41,495 bases of DNA from Reyranella sp. (GCF_004296935.1 NZ_SCVH01000039.1:1-41495), one strand, 5' to 3'; shown: positions 17,017 through 25,854, counted from the first letter of the stretch. Notes: a model not told the origin generated them from the sequence alone. Made by a program: numbers and translations.

Positions 17017-17217
17017 TTGACCCAATTTTTCCGACACCGACGCCTGCTGCGCGTGACGCTGGGCGCGATGCTGGCCGGGGCCGCGGCCGCGAGCCTGGCC
17101 GGCTGCGGCGCGGTCGCGGCCCCGGTCCGTGTCACCAGCGCCGGCGCCAAGATCGTGCCGGTAGCGGGCGACGTCGTGGCGGCGCCGCTCGACGTCACGG
17201 CCGACGTGATCGACTGA
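17017..17217 (+). CDS. Small lipoprotein, DUF6726-like
   Basis: 66 residues from a TTG start; GGAAGG lies a little upstream. Basic N-terminus (FRHRRLLR), hydrophobic segment, lipobox LAGC at about residue 34, then a short mature part with APVRVTSAGAKIVPVAGDVVAAP. This VTSA..K.VP..GDVVAAP pattern is one I associate with short alphaproteobacterial lipoproteins of unknown function. It ends just before the converging Bug gene. No in-frame ATG is available before the hydrophobic segment, hence the TTG. Confidence 0.65.
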   Translation: MTQFFRHRRLLRVTLGAMLAGAAAASLAGCGAVAAPVRVTSAGAKIVPVAGDVVAAPLDVTADVID

Positions 17218-17246
17218 ACGATCGACCGACTGGGCGCGCCGGCGCT

Positions 17247-18233
17247 CTATTCGGCCTTGGCGCCGGAGGCCTTGAGGATGGGCAGCCAGAGCGCCTGGTC
17301 GTCGACGATCAGCTTGCGGGCGGCGTCGGGCGTGCCCGACGGCAGCATCTCGAAGCCCTGGACCAGGAGCTTCTCCTTCACCTGCGGGTTCTGGGCGATG
17401 CGGTTGAGCTCGGCATTGAAGCGCGCGACGATCGGCGCCGGCGTGCCAGCCGGCACGGCGAAGCCCAGCCACACGGCGACGACGCAGTCGGGGACGCCCG
17501 CCTCCATCATGGTCGGCACGTCGGGCAGCATGACCGAGCGGTCCTTGGTCGTGACGGCGAGCGCCTTGAGCTTGCCCGCCTTGATCTGGCCCAGCACGGT
17601 GGGGGCGTTGAAGGAACCCCACGTCACCTCGCCGTTCATCACGGCGAGAACAGCGGCCGGGGCGCCCCGGTAGGGCACGTGCTGCTGGCGCACGCCGGTG
17701 CGCTGCTCGAGGAGCACACCCGACAGGTGGGCGCTGGTGCCGACTCCGCTCGAGCCGTAGGTGAGCTCGCCCGGCTTGGCGCGCGCCTGCGCGACCAGGT
17801 CGGCCACGGTGGTGGCCGGGTTGGCGGAGGAGACGACGATCACGTTGGTGAGAATGCCGGTGGCGGTGACCGGCACGAGGTCTTTCAGCGGATCGTAGCC
17901 CGGCGCCTTGTAGAGGCCGAGGTTGAACACCGTCGTGCCCTGCGAGGTGAGCAGCAGGGTGTAACCGTCGGCAGGCGCCCGTGCGCCTTCCGCGGTTCCC
18001 ACGAGGCCGCCCGCCCCGCCCTTGTTGTCGACCACGACGGGCTGGCCCAGCGCCTTGGCCAGCTCCTCGGCGAAGACGCGCCCGACGGTGTCGGCGCCGG
18101 AGCCGGCAGCGAAGGGCACGATCATGCGGATCGTGCGCTCCGGCCAGTCGGCCGCCCGCGCGGCTGTGGACGTGAGCAGCAGCGCAGCGGCCGTCAAAGC
18201 ATGGCGGCGTGTGAATTGTCGCGACGAAATCAT
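17247..18233 (-). CDS. Bug-family (TctC-like) periplasmic solute-binding protein
   Basis: 328 residues. The N-terminus SRQFTRRHALTAAALLLTSTAARA has adjacent arginines before the hydrophobic core, so Tat or Sec export are both possible. The mature start PERTIRMIVPFAAGSGADTVGR, the DNKGGAGGLVGT loop and VMLPDVPTMMEAG are standard family motifs. It is clearly paralogous to, but not a close copy of, the Bug protein at 10937. The ATG at 18233 has GGAGGAGA upstream. No TctA or TctB membrane partner is nearby, as is common for this expanded family. Confidence 0.92.
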   Translation of the reverse strand: MISSRQFTRRHALTAAALLLTSTAARAADWPERTIRMIVPFAAGSGADTVGRVFAEELAKALGQPVVVDNKGGAGGLVGTAEGARAPADGYTLLLTSQGTTVFNLGLYKAPGYDPLKDLVPVTATGILTNVIVVSSANPATTVADLVAQARAKPGELTYGSSGVGTSAHLSGVLLEQRTGVRQQHVPYRGAPAAVLAVMNGEVTWGSFNAPTVLGQIKAGKLKALAVTTKDRSVMLPDVPTMMEAGVPDCVVAVWLGFAVPAGTPAPIVARFNAELNRIAQNPQVKEKLLVQGFEMLPSGTPDAARKLIVDDQALWLPILKASGAKAE

Positions 18234-18284
18234 GGCCGGTCTCCTCCAGAACGAAGGAGTTCTAGCAGAGACAGGCGCGAAATC

Positions 18285-18321
18285 CGAACAAACGAACGCC
18301 CGGATCTTTCGATCCGGGCGT
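18285..18321 (-). terminator. Terminator after the BI-1 family gene
   Basis: Perfect 11-bp stem (18296-18306 with 18311-18321, ACGCCCGGATC and its complement) and a 4-base loop. On the minus strand it is followed by TTCGTTTGTTC, a moderate T-tract, 21 bp past the stop of the gene at 18343. Confidence 0.7.
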
Positions 18322-18342
18322 CTGCTTTTGGTGCGGGTGCGG

Positions 18343-19089
18343 CTAGCGGCGCTGGCCCAGGAACATCATGAGGAACTGGAACAGGTTCACGAAGTCGAGA
18401 TAGAGGCTCAAGGCGCCGAAGATGGCGACCTTCTCGGCCGTGTCGGTGCCGTAGGCCTCGGAGTACTGGTCCTTGATCTTCTGGGTATCGTAGGCGATCA
18501 GCCCCGAGAAGATCAGCACGCCGGCGGCGGAGATGATGAAGCTCATCGCGCCCGACGGCCAGATCATGTTGACGAGGCCGGCCAGGATCAGGCCGACGAC
18601 GCCCATGAACAGGAACTTGCCCATCGCCGTCAGGTCGCGCTTGGTGGTGTAGCCGTAGAGGCTGAGCGCGCCGAAGGCGGCGGCCGTCACGAAGAAGGTC
18701 CGCGCGACCGAGGCGCCGGTATAGGTGAAAAGCAGCACCGACAGGCTGACGCCCATCAAAGCCGTGACCGCCCAGTAGACGGCCTGGACCGCGCCGACGC
18801 TCATGGTGGCGGCACGGAACGAGACCAGCAGCAGCAGGCCGAGCGGCGCAAAGATCGCGATCCAGCCCAGCATGTTGAGGCCCACGACCTGGCCCGCCTG
18901 GACCTGGAAGAAGAGCGCGGCGAGCTGGGGCGAGCTGAACAGGCCGAAGGCCACGATGCCCGACAGGGCGAGCCCCGAGGCCATGTAGTTATAGACCCGG
19001 ATCATATGGGCGCGCAGGCCGACATCGAACGTCGCCTGGTCGCCAATGGTGCCGGCCCTGTTGAATGCGTTGAAGTCCTGGTTCGCCAT
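18343..19089 (-). CDS. Bax inhibitor-1 (BI-1)/YccA family membrane protein
   Basis: 248 residues with about seven hydrophobic spans. The family signature is seen late in the protein: GLIAYDTQKIKDQY, then FGALSLYLDFVNLFQFLMMFLG. BI-1 family proteins in bacteria sit in the inner membrane and are linked to FtsH-protease modulation and calcium leak. The ATG at 19089 has GGAGG nine bases upstream. A three-unit direct repeat lies in its divergent promoter region and a hairpin terminator follows it. Confidence 0.92.
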   Translation of the reverse strand: MANQDFNAFNRAGTIGDQATFDVGLRAHMIRVYNYMASGLALSGIVAFGLFSSPQLAALFFQVQAGQVVGLNMLGWIAIFAPLGLLLLVSFRAATMSVGAVQAVYWAVTALMGVSLSVLLFTYTGASVARTFFVTAAAFGALSLYGYTTKRDLTAMGKFLFMGVVGLILAGLVNMIWPSGAMSFIISAAGVLIFSGLIAYDTQKIKDQYSEAYGTDTAEKVAIFGALSLYLDFVNLFQFLMMFLGQRR

Positions 19090-19158
19090 CTTGATCAACC
19101 TCCGCGGGATCTGATTTCCTGAGTCCCGTCGTCGGACAATGTGGTCACTAAGACCCCC

Positions 19159-19193
19159 TGAATCAATGGGGTGAATCAATTGTGTGAATCAAT
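19159..19193. promoter_or_regulatory. Three direct repeats of TGAATCAAT at 13-bp spacing
   Basis: Perfect copies start at 19159, 19172 and 19185, separated by four variable bases. They lie between the divergent BI-1 gene and the gene at 19232, about 70 bp before the first and 40 bp before the second. Iterated sites on this pitch suggest cooperative regulator binding; slippage is the alternative. Confidence 0.55.
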
Positions 19194-19231
19194 AGAGGGT
19201 GCGACGGGCAGCGGATGCTTATACTGGCGCC

Positions 19232-19612
19232 ATGTCCGATTCGCCCAAACTCCTTGCCCTGCGCAAGTCCCTCGCCGAGGCCTCCGACGGGGCCGCCCCC
19301 GAGGACTCGAAGAAACTGGCCCACGCCGCCATCGCCCAGATCCTCATGGCCATCGAAAGCGGCGTCTGTCCGCTGGGCGACTGGGAACGGAGATGTCTCG
19401 CGGCGGCGATCACCAGCCTGCGCGGCGGCAAGACCAACGAGGCGCGTACCCGCGCGCGCCAGGCCCTGTGGCCTGATGAAAACAGGCGGAACGCCGCGGT
19501 GTCCAAGTTTCCGCCGCGACCGGGCATGCTGACCCTCGACGAACTCAAGCGTGAGTTCGCCGCCGCGCTCGCCATGCCGGGACGTGCACGGCCAGGCGGC
19601 AACCCCGCCTAA
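19232..19612 (+). CDS. Small uncharacterised protein, possibly from a leaderless transcript
   Basis: 126 residues, largely helical and charged (SPKLLALRKSLAEASD, GDWERRCLAAAITSLRGGKTNEARTRARQAL, TLDELKREFAAAL). No signal or membrane span and no family recognised. The ATG at 19232 lacks a ribosome site, but a TATACT -10 box lies at 19220-19225, which would place the transcript start at or next to the ATG; this favours leaderless translation. It is divergent from the BI-1 gene and shares its repeat-containing control region. Confidence 0.7.
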   Translation: MSDSPKLLALRKSLAEASDGAAPEDSKKLAHAAIAQILMAIESGVCPLGDWERRCLAAAITSLRGGKTNEARTRARQALWPDENRRNAAVSKFPPRPGMLTLDELKREFAAALAMPGRARPGGNPA

Positions 19613-19709
19613 AGGCGCGTTCCTCATCGCAGCACTGCCCTGACTTTTCCGGGGTTTGGCGGAATGCTAATTTCCCACGGGTCCAGAGGTTCATTCCCGA
19701 GACTGTTGG

Positions 19710-20810
19710 ATGACAGAATCCGCCAGAGCATACCCCGAAGGCATCGCTGAAAGGTCCCGCCGTCTTCATTGGCAGCAGCGATTCGTTTCCCTGGTGAAGT
19801 CGGCGCTGACGAACACGCTTCTGGTCGTCGGTCTCTCGCTTCTCTGCCTGCTCTCCCTCGAGGGACTGACGCGCCTCTTTCTCGACGACGGGATGCTGTA
19901 CGAGCTCGAAATGTGGAAGTACGCGCGCGAGGTCAAGGTGCGCGACAGGCAGCCGGACCTGGGCCATCGGCATCGCCCTGGGGCCGACGCCAGGCTGATG
20001 GGGGTCGACGTCCAGACCGACTCCCGCGGATTCCGATCGGCCGGGATCACCGCAGGGATCGACGCAAAGGCCGACGACGGCGTCGCCCGCATCGCCTTCG
20101 TCGGCGATTCGATCACCATGGGCTGGGGCGTCGCCGAGCGCGAGACATTCACCCGCCAGGTCACGGCCCAGCTCAGCGCGGCCGGCCGCAAGGTCGACGG
20201 GTTCAACCTGGGCGTCGGCAACTACAACACGCTGCAGGAGCTCACGCTGTTCCGTGACGCCGGCGCACCGCTGAAACCCGACATCATCGTGCTCGCCTAC
20301 TTCATCAACGACGCCGAGCCGATCCCGGCCTATCCCGAGAAGGCGTGGCTCACCGAACATTCCGCCGCCTGGGTGGTCCTGACCTACAGGTTCGATCTCC
20401 TGCTGCGCCAGTTCGGCGAAGCGCCGGACTGGAAACGCTACTACCGGGATCTTTACGGCGACGACACCGCCGGCTGGAAGCAAACCCGGAAGGCCCTTGC
20501 CGGGTTTGCCGCGACGGTGCGCAATCTCAACGCCCAGCTGGTCGTCTTCCATGTGCCCGAAGTGCGCGAGCTCACGCCGTATCCGTTCACCGACGTCACG
20601 GCAAAAGTCCGCGCGCACGTGGAAAGCCTCGGCGTGCCTTTCGTCGATCTTCTGCCCGCCGTGCAGGATCTCGAGCCCTCGAGTCTGTGGGTGACGGTGC
20701 CCGACCCGCATCCCAATGCTCGGGCGGCGACCGCTTTCACCCGAAAGATGGTTCCCGAACTGACGGCATTGCTGGATCGTCTGTGCCGCGACCAGGGCAA
20801 GGGCTGCTAG
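19710..20810 (+). CDS. Membrane-anchored SGNH/GDSL hydrolase
   Basis: 366 residues. A single N-terminal membrane span (about 32-50) presents the rest to the periplasm. The SGNH signature is complete: block I FVGDSITMGWGV (nucleophile Ser134), a Gly in LGVGNYNT, Asn in FINDAEP, and block V DPHPNARA with Asp and His. Such enzymes hydrolyse or transfer ester groups; membrane-tethered forms often act on O-acetylated envelope polysaccharides (family knowledge). It is followed without a gap by a second SGNH-like gene, so the two are co-translated. Confidence 0.88.
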   Translation: MTESARAYPEGIAERSRRLHWQQRFVSLVKSALTNTLLVVGLSLLCLLSLEGLTRLFLDDGMLYELEMWKYAREVKVRDRQPDLGHRHRPGADARLMGVDVQTDSRGFRSAGITAGIDAKADDGVARIAFVGDSITMGWGVAERETFTRQVTAQLSAAGRKVDGFNLGVGNYNTLQELTLFRDAGAPLKPDIIVLAYFINDAEPIPAYPEKAWLTEHSAAWVVLTYRFDLLLRQFGEAPDWKRYYRDLYGDDTAGWKQTRKALAGFAATVRNLNAQLVVFHVPEVRELTPYPFTDVTAKVRAHVESLGVPFVDLLPAVQDLEPSSLWVTVPDPHPNARAATAFTRKMVPELTALLDRLCRDQGKGC

Positions 20811-22367
20811 ATGGCGACGCGCGACGAGTCTCCGGCAAGCATCCCTTCCGGGCGTATCGGCCTGCACGTCAAGAACGCCCTGCTGATGCTGGCATCGGTC
20901 GTCGCGAGCCTGATGGTGGCCGAAGCCGTCGTCCGCTACATCGACGGCTACAACATGCTGTCGATGCCGCTCAGCGAGCCCATGGGCGTGGCGAGCGTCA
21001 GGCAGGAGACGGTGGACCGGGTGGCGCGGAGCCCGGGTGTGGCACGCGACTGGTTCTTCGCCGAGCCGCCGCCGTTGCCAAACCGGCGCCCCGTGCCGGA
21101 GGCGTGGGAACGGCTCTACCGCTTCGTCGTGGCCAATCCAGTCGGCGGACTGGAGTTCCTGCCCTCGGACGCGTTCAAAGCCTGGAACGCCGTCTTTGCC
21201 GGCGACCCCTGCACCAACAGGCGTCTGCGCTTCGCGCCCGGGCAGCTCTTCCTCTACGACCCGCGCGATGGCCAGGCGACGCCGCCCTATCGCTTCCCGC
21301 CCGACGCCACGCTGCCCAGCGGCTTGACGACCAACCAGATCGGCTGGCGCGGCGCGCCCATCGAGGACCCGCGCGGCGAGAGGACCGTGCGCATCGTGTT
21401 TGTGGGATCCTCGACCGTGGTCGAGTCGCACCATTTTCCGTTCTCCTGGCCAGAGTTCATCGGCAACTGGCTCAACCTCTGGGCGAAGTCGAAGGGGCTT
21501 GCGATCCGGTTCGAGGTGCTGAATGCCGGGCGCGAAAGCATCATCTCGACGGACATCGCCGCCGTCGTGCGCACGGAGGTGTTGCCGTTACGGCCCGACC
21601 TGGTCGTCTACCACGAGGGTGGCAATCAGTTCCGGCCGGCGTCGATCGTGGAGAAAGTGCCGGCCGGGCCGGTCGTGCGGCCGCCAGGGCAGCAGGCCGG
21701 CGGCGCGCCCTCATGGCTCCGCGAGGCCGCGCGCTATTCCGCCGTGATGGGCCGCGTCCAGGCGGCCCTCAGTGTCGCGGGCGCCGAGGCCGATGGCGGC
21801 GAATGGCCGAAGCCCGACTATCGCGTGGTCTGGCCGGCCGGCCTCGACGAGGCCGATCCGGATCTCGCCCATCCGACCCTGCCGGTGAACCTGAACGTCA
21901 TCCAGAAGGATCTCGACCGGATCCGGGCCGACCTTGCGACGGTGGGCGGACAGCTCGCGCTCAGTTCGTTCGTGTGGATGGTGAAGGACGGGCTGGTCGT
22001 CGATCCGCTCCGACACAAGTACATCCTGGAACAGCTCAATGCCGGCAACTGGCCGTTCCGCTACCGCGATCTCGAGCGGCTGGCGGCATTCCAGAACCGC
22101 CTGCTCGCCAAGTATGCCGCCGTCCACGGCCTGCCCTTCGTCGATATCGCCGGCAGCATGCCGCTCGACCCCGACCTCTTCACCGATGCCGTGCATACGA
22201 ACTATGCCGGCACCCGCATCCGGGCCTGGGCCGCCTTCAACCAGCTGTTGCCGACGATCGAGAAGAACCTGGCCGGGGACGCGTGGCCCCGGCCGTGGCC
22301 GGCCGGGGCTTCGACCGCGCTGCCGACCTTCACGCCGCGGCAGGTGAAGGTCGACTGCAAACCCTGA
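20811..22367 (+). CDS. Membrane-anchored SGNH-like protein, atypical nucleophile block
   Basis: 518 residues with an N-terminal membrane span (about 21-42). Block I reads FVGSSTVVES, with Ser201 preceded by Ser instead of the usual Asp (GDS). Block V is present as FTDAVHTNYAGTRI, giving Asp and His. The region around YHEGGNQF may serve as the oxyanion block. Loss of the GDS Asp is found in some acyltransferase-type members, so transfer rather than hydrolysis is possible. The ATG directly follows the stop of the first SGNH gene (20810/20811), indicating translational coupling. No MBOAT acyl-transporter gene is in the window. Confidence 0.85.
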   Translation: MATRDESPASIPSGRIGLHVKNALLMLASVVASLMVAEAVVRYIDGYNMLSMPLSEPMGVASVRQETVDRVARSPGVARDWFFAEPPPLPNRRPVPEAWERLYRFVVANPVGGLEFLPSDAFKAWNAVFAGDPCTNRRLRFAPGQLFLYDPRDGQATPPYRFPPDATLPSGLTTNQIGWRGAPIEDPRGERTVRIVFVGSSTVVESHHFPFSWPEFIGNWLNLWAKSKGLAIRFEVLNAGRESIISTDIAAVVRTEVLPLRPDLVVYHEGGNQFRPASIVEKVPAGPVVRPPGQQAGGAPSWLREAARYSAVMGRVQAALSVAGAEADGGEWPKPDYRVVWPAGLDEADPDLAHPTLPVNLNVIQKDLDRIRADLATVGGQLALSSFVWMVKDGLVVDPLRHKYILEQLNAGNWPFRYRDLERLAAFQNRLLAKYAAVHGLPFVDIAGSMPLDPDLFTDAVHTNYAGTRIRAWAAFNQLLPTIEKNLAGDAWPRPWPAGASTALPTFTPRQVKVDCKP

Positions 22368-22373
22368 CGCGCG

Positions 22374-22913
22374 TCAGGCGGCGACGGCCTCACGATAGGG
22401 CATGTCGCCGAGGTAGTTCTTCTTGCCGATGCCGACGCCGTTGTGACGCAGGATCGCGTAGGCGGTCGTCACGTGAAAATAGAAATTCGGCAGGACGTGC
22501 TGGACCAGGAATTCCTGACCCGACAGCGACTTGCCGTTCCAGCGCGGCTGGGTGATGCGGCGCTCGGCCGCCCCGGCGAAGGCGTCGGGCGAGAAGCCCT
22601 TCAGGTAGGCGATCACGCTTTCGATGCGCGCCTTGATCTCGGCCATCGTCTGCTCGGTGTCGGCATGCACCGGCACGTCCTTGTCGCGACCGGCGAGGCG
22701 CGCGGCGCCGAGCTTGGCGGTGTCGCAGGCGGTCCGGATCTGCTGCACCAGGCTGAACTGGTCGGGCGAGAGGCGCGACTGCAAGAGGATCGAAGTGTCG
22801 AACTTCTTCTCGGCGGCGAATTTTTCCGCCTCGCCCAGGATGGCGACGAGGTTGTTCAGCATCTTGGCAAACTGGGTGACGACGATGGCGTGGATCACGG
22901 GGGCGTGGATCAT
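22374..22913 (-). CDS. DUF1993 family protein
   Basis: 179 residues. The pattern FAKMLNNLVAILGEAEKFAAEKKFD, LLQSRLSPDQFSLVQQIRTACDTAK and NFYFHVTTAYAILRHNGVGIGKKNYLG is that of the DUF1993 family, helical proteins thought to have a DinB-like four-helix fold. Function is not established. The ATG at 22913 has GAGG upstream. It converges with the SGNH pair, seven bases from their last stop. Confidence 0.88.
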   Translation of the reverse strand: MIHAPVIHAIVVTQFAKMLNNLVAILGEAEKFAAEKKFDTSILLQSRLSPDQFSLVQQIRTACDTAKLGAARLAGRDKDVPVHADTEQTMAEIKARIESVIAYLKGFSPDAFAGAAERRITQPRWNGKSLSGQEFLVQHVLPNFYFHVTTAYAILRHNGVGIGKKNYLGDMPYREAVAA

Positions 22914-23075
22914 CTGGACCTCGGGTGGGGGCTGTGTCGGATTGGGCCGTGGCTATAGCAGGTCGCCGTTGGGAGCGCTCATGCTCATACGGATCGCGAG
23001 CAGCCACGCGCGCCCGGGGACAACCCACCTCAAAGGGGCTAGCCTTCCGTAAGGCTGTTCCGGGGGAGAAACGAC

Positions 23076-23624
23076 ATGCCCATCTCCATTTGCAGAAATG
23101 TGATGGCGTTGCTTGCGGCATCGCTGACCGCACTGTTGCTGCTGGCAGCACCTGCCTCGGCGCAGAGCCGCGTCGATTGCGGCAATGGCTACAATTGCCC
23201 GGCCGGCCATGCCTGCCTGCTGGGTGGCCAGTGCGGCCGGCTGGTCGACGCCGTGCCCGGCAGCGTGCGCACGTCGACCGGGACGTGGTGCGATCCCGGC
23301 TTTCGCGAGGGCACGGTCAGGCGCGGCACCTGCGTCCCCGGCAGCTACTCGGAATGCGCGAGCGGCATGATCTGTCCGTCCGGCGCGCAGTGCTCCGCGG
23401 AGGGCCAATGCACCGGCGGGCCGGCGGCGACCGGTCCGATGTGCGGCGACGCGCGTTGCGCCGAGGGCCGGATCTGCTCGAGCCGTGGCAGCTGCATGAA
23501 CACCGCCTACTTCCAGGATTGCGGCAACGGTACGATCTGCTCGAAGGCGTCAGCCTGCAAGTTTCCCAAGGGCTGCGCGCTGGTGGCGCCGGAACGCATC
23601 CGTCAGCAGGCCAACCGGCACTGA
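23076..23624 (+). CDS. Secreted cysteine-rich repeat protein
   Basis: 182 residues. Signal peptide (MALLAASLTALLLLAAPASA) ending in an AxA cleavage site. The mature protein has four short Cys modules of the form C-GN/SG-C-x-G-x-C-G-x-C: starting CGNGYNC, CASGMIC, CGDARC and CGNGTIC, with a longer spacer between the first two. All point to disulfide-bonded modules in the periplasm or outside the cell. No family recognised with certainty. The ATG has GGGGGAG upstream. No neighbouring gene suggests a role. Confidence 0.8.
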   Translation: MPISICRNVMALLAASLTALLLLAAPASAQSRVDCGNGYNCPAGHACLLGGQCGRLVDAVPGSVRTSTGTWCDPGFREGTVRRGTCVPGSYSECASGMICPSGAQCSAEGQCTGGPAATGPMCGDARCAEGRICSSRGSCMNTAYFQDCGNGTICSKASACKFPKGCALVAPERIRQQANRH

Positions 23625-23645
23625 CGATCACCGCGCGCCCACAAT

Positions 23646-24875
23646 TCAAATCCTTCGCCACAGCGGCCAGGTCGCGGCGAGCGCCAGCAGGCCCATCACG
23701 CCGGTGATCGCCGTTGCTTCCGGCGCGCCGAACAGGTCGGCGAGCCAGCCCAGCCAGACGAAACCGATCGGCCCGGTGCCGATGCACACCGACAGCACCC
23801 CCAGGATGCGTGAGCGCATGTGGGCGGGAGCCGCCAGATAGACGAGCGTTGCCTGCAAGGTGGAAAAGGCCGCGCCGGCGAGGCCGGTCAGCAGCAGTGC
23901 GGCGCCGGCCAGCAGAGGCGTGGGGGCAGCTGCGAAGGCGATCAACCCCACCAGGTAGGTGGCCACGCCGCCGACATAGGCGCGGGCGTGCCAGCCCGGC
24001 GTCAACCACAGCGCCAGCAGGAGGGCGCCCATGAAGGCGCCGACGCCGTCGACGCTGGTGAGGAGGCCGACGCCTTCAGGGCCGAGCGACAGCCGGTCGG
24101 TGCCGATCACCGGGATCATGCTGGTGAAGGGCCAGGCGAAGACATTGTAGATGACGGTCACCGCCATGATGGCGCCGAGGCGACGGTCGGAAAAGATGAG
24201 CACCACGCCCTCCCAAGTGCGGGCGAGCACGGCGCCAGCGCCTTCGGCGGTGGGAATGTGGCTGCGCACAAGGAGCGTGGCGGCGACGGCGGTGACGTAC
24301 ATCACCACACTCAGCAGGAATGCGCCTTCTATGCCGACGCCTGCCAGCAACAGGCCGCCCGCGGCAGGGCCGACCATGCGGCTCGCATTGCCGGCGCCGA
24401 CATCGAGCGCCATCGCGGTGGCCATGCGGTCGCGGCCCATGACTTCGCCCATCATCACACGGCGGAGCGGATTGTCGGTGGCCCAGCCGCAGCCGTTGAC
24501 GAAGCTGGCGACGGCTAGGTGCCAGACCTCGAGCGTCGACGCAAAAGCGACGACGGAAAGCACGGCCGACATGACGGCCAGCAGGCCGACCATGCCGGCC
24601 AGCGTCAGGCGGCGATCGAAGCGTTCGGCCAGAGCGCCGAGGAAGGCGCCAAACAGGCCCATGGGCAGCAGACGAAGCATGGTGACCATCGCGACAGCAA
24701 ATGCGGAGCCGGTCTGCTGATAGACGACGATGCCCATGACGACCGTCTCAAGCCAGCGCACGGTGGAAACGACCAGGCCGACGTACCACAGGCGCCAGAA
24801 ATCCATCGGACTGGTGCCGAGCACATGCCGGAACGACAGGTCGGTCTGGTGGGTCTCGCTCTTGGTCTCTCTCAT
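23646..24875 (-). CDS. MFS transporter of the EntS-like exporter type
   Basis: 409 residues with about twelve membrane segments. Early SVRWLETVVMGIVVYQQTGSAFAVAMV and LGALAERFDRRLTLAGM (loop 2/3 signature), and mid GWATDNPLRRVMMGEVMG, are typical of the MFS_3/EntS-like efflux group. The substrate is unknown. It stands alone, convergent with the Cys-rich protein gene and divergent from the SpoIIAA-like gene at 24954. Its ATG at 24875 has no strong ribosome site; an internal Met (MDFWRLW) is an alternative start. Confidence 0.87.
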   Translation of the reverse strand: MRETKSETHQTDLSFRHVLGTSPMDFWRLWYVGLVVSTVRWLETVVMGIVVYQQTGSAFAVAMVTMLRLLPMGLFGAFLGALAERFDRRLTLAGMVGLLAVMSAVLSVVAFASTLEVWHLAVASFVNGCGWATDNPLRRVMMGEVMGRDRMATAMALDVGAGNASRMVGPAAGGLLLAGVGIEGAFLLSVVMYVTAVAATLLVRSHIPTAEGAGAVLARTWEGVVLIFSDRRLGAIMAVTVIYNVFAWPFTSMIPVIGTDRLSLGPEGVGLLTSVDGVGAFMGALLLALWLTPGWHARAYVGGVATYLVGLIAFAAAPTPLLAGAALLLTGLAGAAFSTLQATLVYLAAPAHMRSRILGVLSVCIGTGPIGFVWLGWLADLFGAPEATAITGVMGLLALAATWPLWRRI

Positions 24876-24953
24876 GGATGCGCCGACTGTCCCCTACGGC
24901 CGCGCCAAAGTCTCTCTGGTAAAACGCACCGGGGCTGCCAATACTTAGGTGAC

Positions 24954-25355
24954 ATGCCCGTCCATTGGACCATCGAGCCCGATCGAGACCTTGTGACCGT
25001 AGTGGCGGAGGGCGAGGTCACTTGCAGCGAGCTCGTTGCCATGGTCGATGCACTCCACGAGCGCGATGCCCACGGCTATCGAAAACTATACGACGGCGGC
25101 CGCAGCATCATGCGCATGACACAGGACGAGGTCCTGCTGCTGGGCGTGTACATGCGCGCCGAGCATGCGCGGAGTCCGATGGGCCCCATGGCGGCGATCC
25201 TGCCGGAAGTAGATTCCGAGATACTCGCCCGCCTCCTGGGCATGGTCGCTCTCGCCGACCGTCCGTTTCGCCTCTTCGCCAAGCGCGAGCGGGCACTCAA
25301 ATGGCTTCTCGCCCTGCCTCCCGCCCGGCATCCCAGCGAGCGTGTCGGCCAATAG
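24954..25355 (+). CDS. SpoIIAA-like single-domain protein
   Basis: 133 residues: MPVHWTIEPDRDLVTVVAEGEVT, central YRKLYDG, then EVLLLGVYMRAEH and PMGPMAAILP, ending with RPFRLFAKRERALKWL and a short unique tail. These are the landmarks of the paralogous family found six times here. The ATG has AGGTGAC upstream. It is the first of three copies on this strand within 2.3 kb. Confidence 0.85.
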   Translation: MPVHWTIEPDRDLVTVVAEGEVTCSELVAMVDALHERDAHGYRKLYDGGRSIMRMTQDEVLLLGVYMRAEHARSPMGPMAAILPEVDSEILARLLGMVALADRPFRLFAKRERALKWLLALPPARHPSERVGQ

Positions 25356-25465
25356 CCCCGACCCAACGACCTCGGCGTCGCCGCTGCGGGCTGGCTACCC
25401 CCGACCAAAGCATAGGGCCGCCGGCGCTGGTCTTCTTGCAGTCCCGCTGCCAAGGTGCGTCGATC

Positions 25466-25854
25466 ATGACACTTCGCTTGGAGATCGACCTGGAGCAAAG
25501 ACTTGTCACCGCCGTCGCGGAGGGCAACGTCACGCGCGCCGAGTTCGACGCCTTCCTCGACGCCTCTGCCAGGTCCAGGCTCACGGCTACCGCAAGCTGT
25601 TCGACGGCAAGCGCGGCGCCACGCGCATGGAAGCCGAGGACATCATGGCGCTGGGCGCCCGCATGCGCGCGTCGCACGACAAGGGGCCGGTCGGCGCCCT
25701 AGCCGCGGTAGTGCCGAACGACCATGTCGAGGCGGTCGGCCGCGTGCTGGGCATGCTGGCTGCCGCCCAACGACCGATGCGCGTCTTCCGTCAGCTCGGG
25801 CCGGCGCGCAGGTGGATCAAGGGCCAGCCCGGACCACCGATAGCCAGACCTTGA
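25466..25854 (+). pseudogene. SpoIIAA-like copy broken by a one-base deletion
   Basis: The N-terminal half (MTLRLEIDLEQRLVTAVAEGNVTRAEFDAFLDA) reads in the frame of the ATG at 25466. The C-terminal half (QAHGYRKLFDG ... EDIMALGARMRASH ... RVLGMLAAAQRPMRVFRQLGPARRWI) reads one frame over. The two join cleanly if one base is restored within 25562-25567, by alignment with the intact copy at 26874. The flanks of the break are otherwise well conserved, so the lesion is recent or is a sequence error. Confidence 0.8.
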
